Origin: Cellvibrionaceae bacterium
GTDB taxonomy: Bacteria > Pseudomonadota > Gammaproteobacteria > Pseudomonadales > Cellvibrionaceae
NCBI GenBank assembly: GCA_024707385.1
Contig: JANPZW010000015.1
Coordinates: 372,001 to 436,000, forward strand
DNA length: 64,000 nt
Direction: 5' to 3'
This document shows positions 43,976 to 53,294 of the stretch, in pieces; position 1 is the stretch's first letter; each line of letters starts with the position of its first letter. The position numbers and the translations under genes were made by a program. The notes below the pieces were generated by a model. It ran no database searches. It saw only the letters and a list, made by a program, of their open reading frames with translations, and was not told where the DNA came from.

Positions 43976-46686
43976 CAAATAGCCTCCAGCATCACTTGCG
44001 CCCAGATTTCCCCGCCAAATGCGGGCATGCCGGGCAAGCCGACCGGCAGGCCGAGACAACCGGCCGCCAGCCCCTCAGTTACCCGCACCGGCAGGCGGAT
44101 GTTTTGGCCGGTCAGGCGCACCACCAGGGTGGCCGAGTCCCGCACACCCAGGCGCTGCGCATCCGCGGGTGCCAGGGCGGCATAGGGCGCGGGAATACGC
44201 TCTGCAGTCACAGTGGCGAGGTTCGACAACTCCTCGCTGCCGAAAATGTGGTGTTGCGGCACTATGCGCCATTTGCCGGCGGCAGCTGCGAAGGCTGCCG
44301 GTATGGTCTGAAAATAAGGGTGAATGGCGGAGTTGGGCTCGATCAGGCGTTTGCCGGCGTCGCCCTTGCGGGAATGGCCGCCGACTTCATCCTGGAATTT
44401 GTTCCAGGCCTGGGGTGAATTCCAGCCCGGCGCCCAGGCAAAGGATGTGAGCGCGGCCGGGTTTTCGGCGCCCACATAACCCTCCATGGAATAGGCGAGG
44501 GCGGAATCCGGGTCTTGGGAGGCGCGCGGCTCATGCACGCTGATATTGGCGCGCATGGCAGTGCGGCCGGAGTAGCGGCGCGGTTCACGGGCGAGCTTCA
44601 AACCCTGGATACGAAAACTCGCATTGGGCGCGGCGTCGCGAATGCCGGCGAGAGCGGGGACAGCCGCGCAGCAGGCCTCAATGACCGCGTCCAGATGCGT
44701 CCAGCTGAACGGCTGCTGGTGGAGGCCGGTGTGCAGCGCATGCAGCCAGCGCCAGCTCTCCTTGATCAAGGTCTCAGGATCGTAATAAGCGGGGTCGTAG
44801 ACCTGAAAGAAGCGCTGTGCTCGCCCTTCATGATTCACCACCGTGCCATCGGCCTCGGCGAAACTCGCTGCGGAGAACAGCAAGTGGGCCTTGTTGCTGG
44901 TGGCGGTAGTTTGATGATCGAGCACGATCACCGCTTTGGCCGCAGACAAGGCCGCGTCAACCATGGCGGCCGGGGCGCGGCGGTAGAGATCGTTTTCGGC
45001 GATCACCAGCACATCGGCGCCCATCTGCAGCGCGTCTTCAAGAGATTTATTGCCAAGATAAAGCAGACCGAGGCTGTTCACCTCCGGCACGACCAGGCTG
45101 ATACCGACCGCTTTGCCGCTGCGCTTGAGTGCAAGGGCGACATTGGCGGCGGCTTCCAGCACGGCTATGGAGCCGGCGCCAGTGCCGGATACCACCAGCG
45201 GCGACTGGGCGGCGAGCAGCGCGGCGGCCATGGCTTGGGCCTGGTCGCGCTCGGCGTCGGTCAGATCGGCGACGGCGGGTGCGTTGGGGTCGATGATGTG
45301 AGCTACGGCGAATCCCAGGCGGGCCAAATCTTCGGCCGCGGCCCGGCAGGTGAGGCGGGCCGCGTCGTCCAGGCGGGTCGGCGAAGTGCTGCCGATAAAC
45401 AGGGGATGGCGCTGGTCCTGACCGATATTTTTCACCGCCTCGGCCATCCATTCGGTGACTTTTCGCTCTGCGGCCATCTGCAAGGTTTTGCCTTTGACGG
45501 CCTGACGCAGAGCCAGGGCAATGCGCGGCGCGGTCTGGGTGACGTCTTCGCCCAACACCAGAACGGCATCCGCCTTTTCCATCTCCCGCAGCGCCGGCGT
45601 CGCCACGCCGCCATCCTGCAATATCTGTCGGGCGCTCTGGACGAGGGCCAGTTCAGTCGCGTTCAGACCGGTGGAAAAATTGGCTTCGCCCACCAACTCG
45701 CGCAGGGCGAAATTGGTTTCGATACTGGCGCGGGGAGAGCCGATGCCGACCACCCGCTTGCCTTGACTGATGGCGGTGATGGCCCAGTCCAGCGCTGGGT
45801 CCACACCTAGGGCCTGTTCACCGGACCCGCTGCGCAACAGAGGGCGGCGCGGGCGATCCGGGTGATTGACATAGCCGTAGCCGAAGCGGCCGCGGTCGCA
45901 GAGAAAATAGTGGTTTACCGAGCCGTTGTAGCGGTTCTCGACCCGGCGCAGTTCGCCGTAACGCTCTCCGGGGCTGATGTTGCAGCCCACCGAACACTGC
46001 TGGCAAATACTCGGGGCAAACTGCATGTCCCATTTGCGGTTGTAGCGCTCGGAATGGGTTTTATCGGTGAAGACGCCAGTGGGACACACCTCCGTCAAAT
46101 TGCCGGAAAATTCGCTTTCCAGAGTGCCATCTGCCACGCGACCGAAGTAGACGTTGTCGTGAGCGCCGTAAACGCCGAGGTCCGTGCCGTCCGCGTAGTC
46201 ATTGTAGTAACGCACACAGCGATAACAGGCGATACAGCGGTTCATTTCATGGTTAATAAACGGCCCAAGCTGCTGGTTCAAGTGGGTGCGCTTGGTGAAG
46301 TCGTAGCGGCGTGTATCGTGGCCCGTCATAACTGTCATGTCCTGCAGGTGACAGTGGCCGCCTTCTTCGCAGACCGGACAGTCGTGGGGGTGATTGGTCA
46401 TCAACCATTCAATAACGCTGGCGCGGAATTCCTTGGCCTCCGCATCGTCGATGGAGATATAGGTGTTGTCTGTCGCGGGGGTCATGCAAGACATCACCAA
46501 GCGCCCGCGTTTATCGTCGGGATTGGCATACTGCTTCACCGCGCACTGGCGGCAGGCGCCGACGCTGCCCAGGGCCGGGTGCCAGCAGAAATAGGGAATA
46601 TCCAAACCGAGGGACAGACACGCCTGCAGCAGGTTGTCGGCGCCGTCCACTTCCAGGCGTTTGCCATCAACAAAAATCGTTGCCAT
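43975..46686 (-). CDS. nuoG: NADH-quinone oxidoreductase subunit G
   Basis: 903 aa iron-sulfur subunit. Start MATIFVDGKRLEV at 46686, 5 nt after the nuoF stop. The [2Fe-2S] N1b site is PYFCWHP...GACRQCAVKQY, then HDCPVCEEGGHCHLQD (N5/N4 region), CIACYRCVRYYNDYADG and CPTGVFTDKTH. The extra E. coli-type N7 cluster is present (CQQCSVGCNISPGE ... FLCDRGRFGYGYVN). A long molybdopterin-oxidoreductase-like C-terminal domain is poorly conserved, as usual. Intact. Confidence 0.97.
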   Translation of the reverse strand: MATIFVDGKRLEVDGADNLLQACLSLGLDIPYFCWHPALGSVGACRQCAVKQYANPDDKRGRLVMSCMTPATDNTYISIDDAEAKEFRASVIEWLMTNHPHDCPVCEEGGHCHLQDMTVMTGHDTRRYDFTKRTHLNQQLGPFINHEMNRCIACYRCVRYYNDYADGTDLGVYGAHDNVYFGRVADGTLESEFSGNLTEVCPTGVFTDKTHSERYNRKWDMQFAPSICQQCSVGCNISPGERYGELRRVENRYNGSVNHYFLCDRGRFGYGYVNHPDRPRRPLLRSGSGEQALGVDPALDWAITAISQGKRVVGIGSPRASIETNFALRELVGEANFSTGLNATELALVQSARQILQDGGVATPALREMEKADAVLVLGEDVTQTAPRIALALRQAVKGKTLQMAAERKVTEWMAEAVKNIGQDQRHPLFIGSTSPTRLDDAARLTCRAAAEDLARLGFAVAHIIDPNAPAVADLTDAERDQAQAMAAALLAAQSPLVVSGTGAGSIAVLEAAANVALALKRSGKAVGISLVVPEVNSLGLLYLGNKSLEDALQMGADVLVIAENDLYRRAPAAMVDAALSAAKAVIVLDHQTTATSNKAHLLFSAASFAEADGTVVNHEGRAQRFFQVYDPAYYDPETLIKESWRWLHALHTGLHQQPFSWTHLDAVIEACCAAVPALAGIRDAAPNASFRIQGLKLAREPRRYSGRTAMRANISVHEPRASQDPDSALAYSMEGYVGAENPAALTSFAWAPGWNSPQAWNKFQDEVGGHSRKGDAGKRLIEPNSAIHPYFQTIPAAFAAAAGKWRIVPQHHIFGSEELSNLATVTAERIPAPYAALAPADAQRLGVRDSATLVVRLTGQNIRLPVRVTEGLAAGCLGLPVGLPGMPAFGGEIWAQVMLEAI

Positions 46687-46691
46687 TTGCC

Positions 46692-47990
46692 TTACCCCTG
46701 TACCGCAGTCGCTCTGGCGACGCCTTGCTCGAATTCGGAACGGAAATATTTCAGTGCGCTCTGCAGCGGTTCCATAGCGCCGGGAGCGTGGGCACAAAAG
46801 GTTTTGCCTGGGCCGAGCTGGCGGGTGAGCTGCTGCAGTATGTCCAGGTACTCGGGTTTGCCTTCACCCCGCTCAAGGGCGCGCAGCATTTTCACCGACC
46901 AGGGCAAGCCATCCCGGCAGGGCGTACACCAACCGCAGGACTCCCGCGCAAAGAATTCTTCGAGGTTGCGCACCGCAGACACCATGCTCTGGGTGTGATC
47001 CACCACCATGACGAGACCCGTGCCCATGCGGCTGCCGGCTTTCATAATGGTGTCGAAATCCATCGCCAGATCCAGGTGGTCCGGGGTGAGAAAGTCGGTG
47101 GAGGCTCCGCCCGGCAGCCAGGCTTTCAGGCGCAGACCGTCGCGCATACCGCCGGCGTGTTCCTCAATGATTTCCCGCGCTGTGGTGCCGATGGGCAACT
47201 CCCACAGGCCCGGCTTTTTCACCTTGCCGGAGGCGCCATAGATCTTGGTGCCGGCGTCGGTGCTTTTGCCCTGGGACAGACCTTTGAACCAGTCCGCCCC
47301 CCGGTTGATGATGTGGGGGATATTGCTCAGGGTCTCTACGTTGTTCACTACTGTGGGCCGACCCCACAATCCGGCGATCTGCGGGAAGGGCGGTTTCGCC
47401 CGGGGATTGGCGCGGCGGCCTTCCAGGGAGTTGATCAGGGCGGTTTCCTCGCCGCAGATATAGCGGCCCGCGCCCGTGTGCACGTGCAGATCCATGCTCC
47501 AGCCGGAGCCGAGGATATTCTCCCCGAGATAACCGGCCGCCTGTGCTTGTTTGATAGCGTCGTTCAAGCGCTGGGCGGCCAGCACATACTCGCCGCGCAG
47601 GAAGATATAGGCGCGTTTCGCCTGGATGGCGTAGCCGGCGATGATCATGGCCTCCACCAGCTGGTGGGGCAGATTCTCCATCAGCATGCGGTCCTTGAAG
47701 GTGCCGGGTTCCATCTCGTCGGCGTTGCAGACCAGATATTTGGTGCCCGCATCCGGCCCCATGGGAACCAGACTCCATTTGATCCCAGCGGGGAAGCCTG
47801 CGCCGCCACGGCCGCGCAGGTTGGCGTTTTTGACGATGCCCTGCACATCCGCTGGCGACATGCTGCCGAGTGCCTTGCGCACGGCCAGATAGCCGTCGAT
47901 AGCCTCGTATTCCTTGATATCGGTGATGGGCCGGTTGCCGACGATCCGGTAGGTCAGGGGTTTGATGTCACCCAGATTGGCGCTGGTCAT
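46692..47990 (-). CDS. nuoF: NADH-quinone oxidoreductase subunit F
   Basis: 432 aa, binds NADH, FMN and the N3 [4Fe-4S] cluster. LRGRGGAGFPAGIKWSLVP is the FMN/NADH glycine loop. GAGRYICGEETALINSLEGR is the flavoprotein motif, and ESCGWCTPCRDGLPW holds three cluster cysteines, with the fourth in FCAHAPGAMEPLQSAL. The ATG overlaps the nuoE stop by 4 nt. Intact. Confidence 0.97.
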   Translation of the reverse strand: MTSANLGDIKPLTYRIVGNRPITDIKEYEAIDGYLAVRKALGSMSPADVQGIVKNANLRGRGGAGFPAGIKWSLVPMGPDAGTKYLVCNADEMEPGTFKDRMLMENLPHQLVEAMIIAGYAIQAKRAYIFLRGEYVLAAQRLNDAIKQAQAAGYLGENILGSGWSMDLHVHTGAGRYICGEETALINSLEGRRANPRAKPPFPQIAGLWGRPTVVNNVETLSNIPHIINRGADWFKGLSQGKSTDAGTKIYGASGKVKKPGLWELPIGTTAREIIEEHAGGMRDGLRLKAWLPGGASTDFLTPDHLDLAMDFDTIMKAGSRMGTGLVMVVDHTQSMVSAVRNLEEFFARESCGWCTPCRDGLPWSVKMLRALERGEGKPEYLDILQQLTRQLGPGKTFCAHAPGAMEPLQSALKYFRSEFEQGVARATAVQG

Positions 47991-48505
47991 AGGTACTTCT
48001 CCAGCAGGGCGGACACCTGTTCCGGCGCCACGTCGAAGTGGGTGTCCTCATTGATCATGAGTACCGGCGCCCGGTCGCAGGCACCCAGGCAACAGATGGG
48101 CAGCAGGGTGAAGCGGTTGTCCGGCGTGGTCTGGCCGAAACCTATGGCGAGCTTTTGCTCCAGGGCCTGTTGCACTGCCTGATAGTCGGTCAGATGACAG
48201 GCGATGCTGTCGCACAGCTTGATCACATGGCGGCCCACGGGCCGGCGGAAAATGAGGCTGTAGAAAGTCGCCACACCTTCCAGATCCGGCGCGGAAATGC
48301 CCAGCAAGTCGGCCACCGGCTGAATGGCGCCGTCAGGCACCCAGCCATGGCGTCTTTGAATGACCTTGAGTGCATCTATCGACGCCGCGCGCGGGTCGTC
48401 GTAGTGGTGGATGTGATGCTCGATTTCCGCGCGGTCCGCAGAATCGAGCACATAGGGCGCGCTATCGGGACCGGTGTGTTTGGTGTTATCGCTGCAAATA
48501 ATCAT
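47987..48505 (-). CDS. nuoE: NADH-quinone oxidoreductase subunit E
   Basis: 172 aa with a thioredoxin-like [2Fe-2S] (N1a) domain. After a helical N-terminal part (ASIDALKVIQRRHGWVPDG) come LEGVATFYSLIFRRPVG, then cluster cysteines in CDSIAC and LPICCLGACDRAPVLM. Located between nuoCD and nuoF. Confidence 0.95.
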   Translation of the reverse strand: MIICSDNTKHTGPDSAPYVLDSADRAEIEHHIHHYDDPRAASIDALKVIQRRHGWVPDGAIQPVADLLGISAPDLEGVATFYSLIFRRPVGRHVIKLCDSIACHLTDYQAVQQALEQKLAIGFGQTTPDNRFTLLPICCLGACDRAPVLMINEDTHFDVAPEQVSALLEKYL

Positions 48506-48523
48506 AAGATTCGTCCGGTCCCC

Positions 48524-50299
48524 TTAGCGGTCCACGTCGGCCATTACGAAATCGATGCTGGCCAGATAGGCAATCAAATCCGGAATCATGCTGCCGCGGA
48601 TCACCGAGGGGATCTGCTGCAAGTGCGCGAAACTCGGTGTGCGGATCCGGGTGCGATAGCTCATGGTGGCGTTGTCGCTGACCAGGTAGTAGCTGTTGAT
48701 GCCCTTGGTAGCCTCGATCATCTGGCTCGCTTCCCCGGCCGGCATTACCGGACCCCAGGACACACTGAGGAAGTGGGTGATCAGAGTTTCGATATGCTGG
48801 AGGGTTTTTTCCTTGGGCGGCGGCACCGTCAGCGGGTGGTCGGCTTTGTATGGACCGGCGGGCATGTGGTCCAGGCACTGCTTGATGATGCGCAGGCTCT
48901 GGCGCATCTCCTCGATCCGCAACAGACAGCGGTCGTAGGCATCGCCGTTCTGCGAGACAGGTATGTCGAAGTCGAAATTTTCATAGCCGGAATAGGGCCG
49001 CGCTTTGCGCAGATCGAAGTCGATACCGGTGGCGCGCAGGCCCGGTCCGGTCACGCCCCATTCAATGGCGTCTCTGGCGTTGTATTGCGCCACACCGATG
49101 GTGCGGGATTTGAGAATGCTGTTTTTGATCGCCGCTTTGACGTACTCATCCAGCCGCTTGGGCATCCACTCGACGAATTCGCGCACCCGTTTGTCCCAGC
49201 CGTTGGGCAGGTCGTGGGCGACACCGCCGATGCGGAACCACGCCGGGTGCATGCGCCCGCCGGTGATGGCTTCGATCACGTCGTAGGCTTTCATGCGGTC
49301 GGTGAACATGAAAAAGATCGGTGTCATGCCGCCGACATCCTGGATATAGGTGCCGAGAAACAGCAGATGGCTGGTTATGCGGAAGAACTCCGCCATCATC
49401 ACGCGGATCGTCTGCACGCGTGCAGGAACCTGGATGCCGGCCAGCTTTTCCACCGCCAGCACGTAAGGCAGGTTGTTCATCACACCGCCGAGATAATCGA
49501 TGCGGTCGGTATAGGGGATATAGCTGTGCCAGGACTGGCGCTCGCCCATTTTTTCGGCGCCGCGGTGGTGGTAGCCGATGTCGGGCACACAGTCGAGGAT
49601 TTGCTCGCCGTCCAGTTGCAACACTATGCGGAAGGCGCCATGGGCACTGGGATGGTTGGGGCCGAGGTTGAGGAACATAAAATCCTCATCCGCCGTGCCC
49701 GGTTGCATGCCCCATTCCTCGGGCCGGAAGCGCAGCGCTTCCTGCTCGGCGTCCTGTTTGGCGGCGTCGAGCATAAAGGGATCGAATTCGGTGGCGCGCG
49801 CGGGGTAGTCCTTGCGCAGGGGATGGCCAGTCCAGGTGCGCGGCAACATGATGCGCACCAGGAGCGGGTGGCCGTCGAAGGCGATGCCGAATAAATCCCA
49901 CACCTCACGCTCATACCAGTTGGCGTTCGGAAAGAGATTGACCGCAGTCGGCACGGAAAGGCTGTCCTGAGACAGGGCGACTTTCAGGCGCACGTCGGCA
50001 TTACGTTCGATCGACAGTAGATGATAGAAGACCGTGAAGTCCGCCGCTGGTAGGCCCCAGCGGTGGGTGCGCAGCCGTTCGTCCATGGCGCTCAGATCGT
50101 AGAGCATGGAGTAGGGCCGCGGCATGCCGCGGAGGAACTCCAGCACATCGATCAGTTGCGCCCGCTCAACCCAGAGGGTTGGCACCTGGTCTTTGGTCTG
50201 CTGCACGACAAAGGATTGTTCGCCAAATTTGGCGAACAAATCCTTTATCACTTCTGGTAAATCCGCCTCCTGAGTTGCATTTCCAACCGTTGTTTGCAT
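48524..50299 (-). CDS. nuoCD: NADH-quinone oxidoreductase fused subunits C and D
   Basis: 591 aa from ATG 50299. The NuoC 30-kDa domain occupies the first 190 residues (YDLSAMDERLRTHRWGLPAA, NWYEREVWDLFGIAFDGHP). The NuoD 49-kDa domain follows (MFLNLGPNHPSAHGAFRIVL, DIGYHHRGAEKMGERQSWHS, MPAGPYKADHPLTVPPP), forming part of the quinone site. The fusion is the enterobacterial/pseudomonad arrangement. The frame is open further upstream (to 50632), but that region holds the nuoB-nuoCD spacer with its inverted repeat. Confidence 0.97.
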   Translation of the reverse strand: MQTTVGNATQEADLPEVIKDLFAKFGEQSFVVQQTKDQVPTLWVERAQLIDVLEFLRGMPRPYSMLYDLSAMDERLRTHRWGLPAADFTVFYHLLSIERNADVRLKVALSQDSLSVPTAVNLFPNANWYEREVWDLFGIAFDGHPLLVRIMLPRTWTGHPLRKDYPARATEFDPFMLDAAKQDAEQEALRFRPEEWGMQPGTADEDFMFLNLGPNHPSAHGAFRIVLQLDGEQILDCVPDIGYHHRGAEKMGERQSWHSYIPYTDRIDYLGGVMNNLPYVLAVEKLAGIQVPARVQTIRVMMAEFFRITSHLLFLGTYIQDVGGMTPIFFMFTDRMKAYDVIEAITGGRMHPAWFRIGGVAHDLPNGWDKRVREFVEWMPKRLDEYVKAAIKNSILKSRTIGVAQYNARDAIEWGVTGPGLRATGIDFDLRKARPYSGYENFDFDIPVSQNGDAYDRCLLRIEEMRQSLRIIKQCLDHMPAGPYKADHPLTVPPPKEKTLQHIETLITHFLSVSWGPVMPAGEASQMIEATKGINSYYLVSDNATMSYRTRIRTPSFAHLQQIPSVIRGSMIPDLIAYLASIDFVMADVDR

Positions 50300-50334
50300 A
50301 GACGTCCAATAGAAAAAACACAGAATCTTGCTAA

Positions 50335-50421
50335 ATCCCGACCGATTCTGCCGAACAGGGCACGGCCTTCGCGCACTCGTCGCGCGGTTTTTCTCTTTAC
50401 GCCGGAAATTCCGGTCGGGAT
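50335..50421. repeat. 10-bp inverted repeat in the nuoB-nuoCD spacer
   Basis: ATCCCGACCG at 50335-50344 and its exact complement CGGTCGGGAT at 50412-50421 enclose 67 nt. The 140-nt spacer is unusually long for this operon, whose other genes overlap or lie within 50 nt. The mRNA would form a closed stem just upstream of nuoCD. Confidence 0.75.
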
Positions 50422-50439
50422 ATAAATACGGTTTCATGA

Positions 50440-51114
50440 TCAGATGCCGTCGGGCTCGCGCAGGTTGACGACCTGAATGCGCTCTTGCTGTTTGACGTCC
50501 CGCTGCGCCGGCATAACCGGGCGGTAGACGCCCTGGTCGCCACCCACCCATGTCAAGGGGCGGCGCTCTTTGCCGATGGATTCTTGCAGCAGCATCAAAC
50601 CTTGGAGAAATGCTTCGGGGCGGGGCGGGCAACCGGGAATATATAGATCCACCGGCAGGAATTTATCCACGCCCTGCACCACGGAATAAATGTCATACAT
50701 GCCGCCGGAATTGGCGCAGGCGCCCATGGAAATCACCCATTTCGGTTCGAGCATCTGCTCGTATAAGCGCTGCACCACTGGTGCCATTTTGATAAAGCAG
50801 GTACCGGCGATCACCATGAGGTCGGCCTGTCGCGGTGACGCGCGTATCACCTCGGCGCCAAAGCGCGCCAAATCGTGCGGCGCGGTAAAGGCGGTCGCCA
50901 TTTCCACATAACAACAGGAAAGGCCAAAGTTGTACGGCCAAAGAGAATTTTTACGCCCCCAGTTGACTGCGCCGTTCAGCATGTCGGTCAGTTTTCCCAT
51001 ATAGATATTGCGGTGGACCTGATCCTCCATGGGGTCGGCAACAGTGGAGCGACTCTGTTCGGGATAGCGGGCTTCCGACGGCTTGGCGTCAGCGCGAGTC
51101 AGGGTGTATTTCAT
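50440..51114 (-). CDS. nuoB: NADH-quinone oxidoreductase subunit B
   Basis: 224 aa, carries cluster N2, the electron donor to quinone. The tandem cysteines in FGLSCCYVEMATAF, MGACANSGGMYDIYS and YIPGCPPRPEAFLQG provide the ligands. It has an N-terminal extension (about 30 residues) before DQVHRNIYMGKLTDM, as in E. coli. It is separated from nuoA by about 90 nt containing degenerate repeats. Confidence 0.97.
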   Translation of the reverse strand: MKYTLTRADAKPSEARYPEQSRSTVADPMEDQVHRNIYMGKLTDMLNGAVNWGRKNSLWPYNFGLSCCYVEMATAFTAPHDLARFGAEVIRASPRQADLMVIAGTCFIKMAPVVQRLYEQMLEPKWVISMGACANSGGMYDIYSVVQGVDKFLPVDLYIPGCPPRPEAFLQGLMLLQESIGKERRPLTWVGGDQGVYRPVMPAQRDVKQQERIQVVNLREPDGI

Positions 51115-51134
51115 TGGGGAAACCTCTCTCTAGT

Positions 51135-51180
51135 CACCAATTTTTAGCCCACTAATTTCTGGCCCCCAAATTTGGAAACC
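51135..51180. repeat. Degenerate tandem repeats between nuoA and nuoB
   Basis: CACCAATTTTTAGCCC, ACTAATTTCTGGCCC and CCAAATTTGGAAACC follow each other with a period near 15 nt. They share the pattern (A)CNAATTT-N2-4-GCCC. The match is weaker than in the other duplications. Confidence 0.5.
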
Positions 51181-51206
51181 ACCGGTTTTGCTGTGCGGGT
51201 GTCGTA

Positions 51207-51605
51207 TTACTTGTTGAGCTGGCGCCGTGCCGAACCGGACCAATCGAGCGCACCGACGCGCCAGATGTAAATCAAACCCACGAGCAAAACGAGAATAAAA
51301 ATTAGCGCCTCGATGAAACCGGCCCAGCCGCTTTCGCGTACGGACACAGCCCAGGCGTAAAGAAAAAGCGCTTCGATATCGAAAATCACGAAAAACATCG
51401 CGATCAGATAAAACTTTGCGGAGAGGCGGAGGCGGGCGCCTCCGACGGAAACAATGCCGGATTCAAAGGGTTCGGTTTTGGCTTTGCCCCTGCTGCGGCC
51501 ACCCATAAACACAGGTATTGCAAGCATGAAAAGACAGATAAAAACGACACCGCAGATATAGATCGCGAAAGACCAGTGATGGGCAAGAGAGTCTACAGAT
51601 AACAT
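51207..51605 (-). CDS. nuoA: NADH-quinone oxidoreductase subunit A
   Basis: First gene of the 13-gene nuo operon, 132 aa, three helices. The conserved core is EPFESGIVSVGGARLRLSAK, then FYLIAMFFVIFDIEALFLYA with the Asp-Glu pair at the quinone junction. ATG 51605 has GGGG at 10 nt upstream; the ATG at 51632 would add nine residues and lacks an SD. No confident promoter hexamers were found upstream. Confidence 0.94.
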   Translation of the reverse strand: MLSVDSLAHHWSFAIYICGVVFICLFMLAIPVFMGGRSRGKAKTEPFESGIVSVGGARLRLSAKFYLIAMFFVIFDIEALFLYAWAVSVRESGWAGFIEALIFILVLLVGLIYIWRVGALDWSGSARRQLNK

Positions 51606-51632
51606 CCGAATTCCCCAGTAGGGCACATCCAT

Positions 51633-52121
51633 GGTTACGGAATCTCATCGGTGCGGCCAGTTAGATTCGCCACACACGTAACCCTGTATGCCCTGATCTG
51701 GGGCGGCATGATACGCCCGATATTTGCCGAGAGCTATGGGCTAGGGAAAAATTTTTTTTTCGACCGCGCGTAGGCGTATTTATATCCCTGTCGACGCAAG
51801 AATTTAAGGAGCACGATTTGGGAAATCGTTTTTTTCAGACAGTTGTTTTACGCATTAACCGAGGCGATCCCGACAGGTGGACGTGTTTTATTAATGTGGT
51901 CGTTACAGAAATTTTGCGGTTGGAGAGATGTGGCTGCGGATGGCGTATCTCCGCCCCGTTTGTCCTTTGGAAACGACAACTGAACCCGCGGATTTTTTAT
52001 GGCTCTTAGCTGCGCCAAGTTCCGATCTGCGCAGCCTGCGCGCGTTTTCGGCTACTGGCATTGCTGCTACAATGCGCGGCTTCGCGCTGATCCCCTTCAC
52101 AGACCTGGGCTTTTATTGATC
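51633..52121. other. 489-nt divergent intergenic region nuoA / dacA
   Basis: No convincing gene. It must hold the nuo operon promoter (minus) and the dacA promoter (plus). A plus-strand terminator-like hairpin is listed separately. A TTG frame at 51818 with a good AAGGAG site exists but runs through that hairpin and encodes an unlikely Trp/Cys-rich 63-mer. Confidence 0.6.
51813..51835 (+). terminator. Intrinsic terminator in the region upstream of dacA
   Basis: Perfect 7-bp stem ACGATTT / AAATCGT with loop GGG, followed directly by seven T residues (51829-51835). No plus-strand gene lies before it in the spacer, so it could end a short RNA or act as a leader attenuator for dacA, 290 nt downstream. 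Confidence 0.65.
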
Positions 52122-53294
52122 ATGACCTGGAATTTTCCGCACCGAATTTTATTACTCTCCTTGAGTTTCATCGTTTCTGCATCCCATGCCGCTCCTTTGA
52201 TTATCCCGTCTCCACCGCAGATCAGCGCCAAAGCGTATTTGTTGATGGATGCTGCAACCGGCGACGTGTTGATTGAAGAAAATGCCGACCAGCAACTGCC
52301 GCCGGCAAGTCTCACCAAAATGCTGACCTCGTACATCGTTTCCGAGGAGATTGAGCGCGGCAAGCTCAAAGAAGACGATATGGTTCTAATCAGCGAGGAC
52401 GCCTGGCGGCGCGGCGGCACCACCAGCGGTGGCTCCACCATGTTTTTGCAGGTTGGCTCCCGGGTTCCGGTGATGGATCTGCTCAAAGGCGTGATCATCC
52501 AATCCGGCAACGATGCTTCCATTGCACTGGCCGAGCATCTCGCTGGCAGTGAGCAGGCGTTCGCCGATGTGATGAACCAATACGCGCAATTGATCGGAAT
52601 GCGCTCATCCCACTTCGTCAACGCCACTGGCTGGCCCGCCGAAGGTCATTTGACCACTACCCGTGACTTGGCCATTCTTGCCCGCGCGGTCATCAACGAC
52701 CACCCCGACCACTATCCGCTCTATGCGGAAAAATACTTTACCTATAACGGCATCAACCAGCCCAATCGCAACCTTCTGCTGCATCGTGACCCAACAGTGG
52801 ATGGTCTGAAAACCGGACACACTGAAGAGGCGGGCTATTGCCTGGTGGCGTCGGCCCAGCGTCAAGATATGCGCTTGATTTCGGTGGTCATGGGCACAAG
52901 ATCCGAGGCGGTGCGTGCCGAAGAATCCGCCAAGCTGCTGGCTTACGGCTTCCGCTTTTTCCAGACCCACAATCTGTATAAGAAAGATCAGGAGTTGAGC
53001 CGGGCGCGGGTATGGAAAGGTGCTGCGAATGAGGTGGCACTGGGTGTCGATAAAGATGTGGCCATTACGATTCCCCGCGGCTCCAGCGAGGCATTGAAGG
53101 CGGAGATTGTTGTGGACAGCACCATTGTGGCCCCGCTCACCGTCGGTCAACCTCTCGGTGAATTGCGTGTGACGCTGGAGGACAAAGTTATTTACCAGTC
53201 CCCGCTCGTGGTGTTGACCGCAGTGGAAGAGGCCGGATTTTTTGCCCGGCTCTGGGACAGTCTGGTGTTGTTTTTTACCGGTATTTTTTCCTGA
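52122..53294 (+). CDS. dacA: D-alanyl-D-alanine carboxypeptidase (PBP5/6 type)
   Basis: 390 aa. Signal peptide (ILLLSLSFIVSASHA). Penicillin-binding motifs: SLTK (Ser63 nucleophile, Lys66), SGN near residue 128 and KTGHTEEAG near residue 230. A C-terminal beta domain (PBP5_C; GAANEVALGVDKDVAITIPR) and an amphipathic end (FFARLWDSLVLFFTGIFS) attach it to the periplasmic face of the membrane. It trims the terminal D-Ala of peptidoglycan pentapeptides. The stop overlaps the ybeD ATG (TGATGA). Confidence 0.96.
   Translation: MTWNFPHRILLLSLSFIVSASHAAPLIIPSPPQISAKAYLLMDAATGDVLIEENADQQLPPASLTKMLTSYIVSEEIERGKLKEDDMVLISEDAWRRGGTTSGGSTMFLQVGSRVPVMDLLKGVIIQSGNDASIALAEHLAGSEQAFADVMNQYAQLIGMRSSHFVNATGWPAEGHLTTTRDLAILARAVINDHPDHYPLYAEKYFTYNGINQPNRNLLLHRDPTVDGLKTGHTEEAGYCLVASAQRQDMRLISVVMGTRSEAVRAEESAKLLAYGFRFFQTHNLYKKDQELSRARVWKGAANEVALGVDKDVAITIPRGSSEALKAEIVVDSTIVAPLTVGQPLGELRVTLEDKVIYQSPLVVLTAVEEAGFFARLWDSLVLFFTGIFS

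Noticed and set aside
48038..49894. Long open frames opposite known genes, such as 618 codons opposite nuoCD/nuoE and 535 codons opposite dnaE (59148-60755)
   Set aside because: They are antisense to well conserved genes, have shadow-like composition rich in His, Gln and Arg, lack SD sites and resemble no family.
51818..52009. 63-codon TTG frame with AAGGAG site
   Set aside because: It reads through a strong terminator hairpin and encodes a Trp/Cys-rich sequence without resemblance to any protein.
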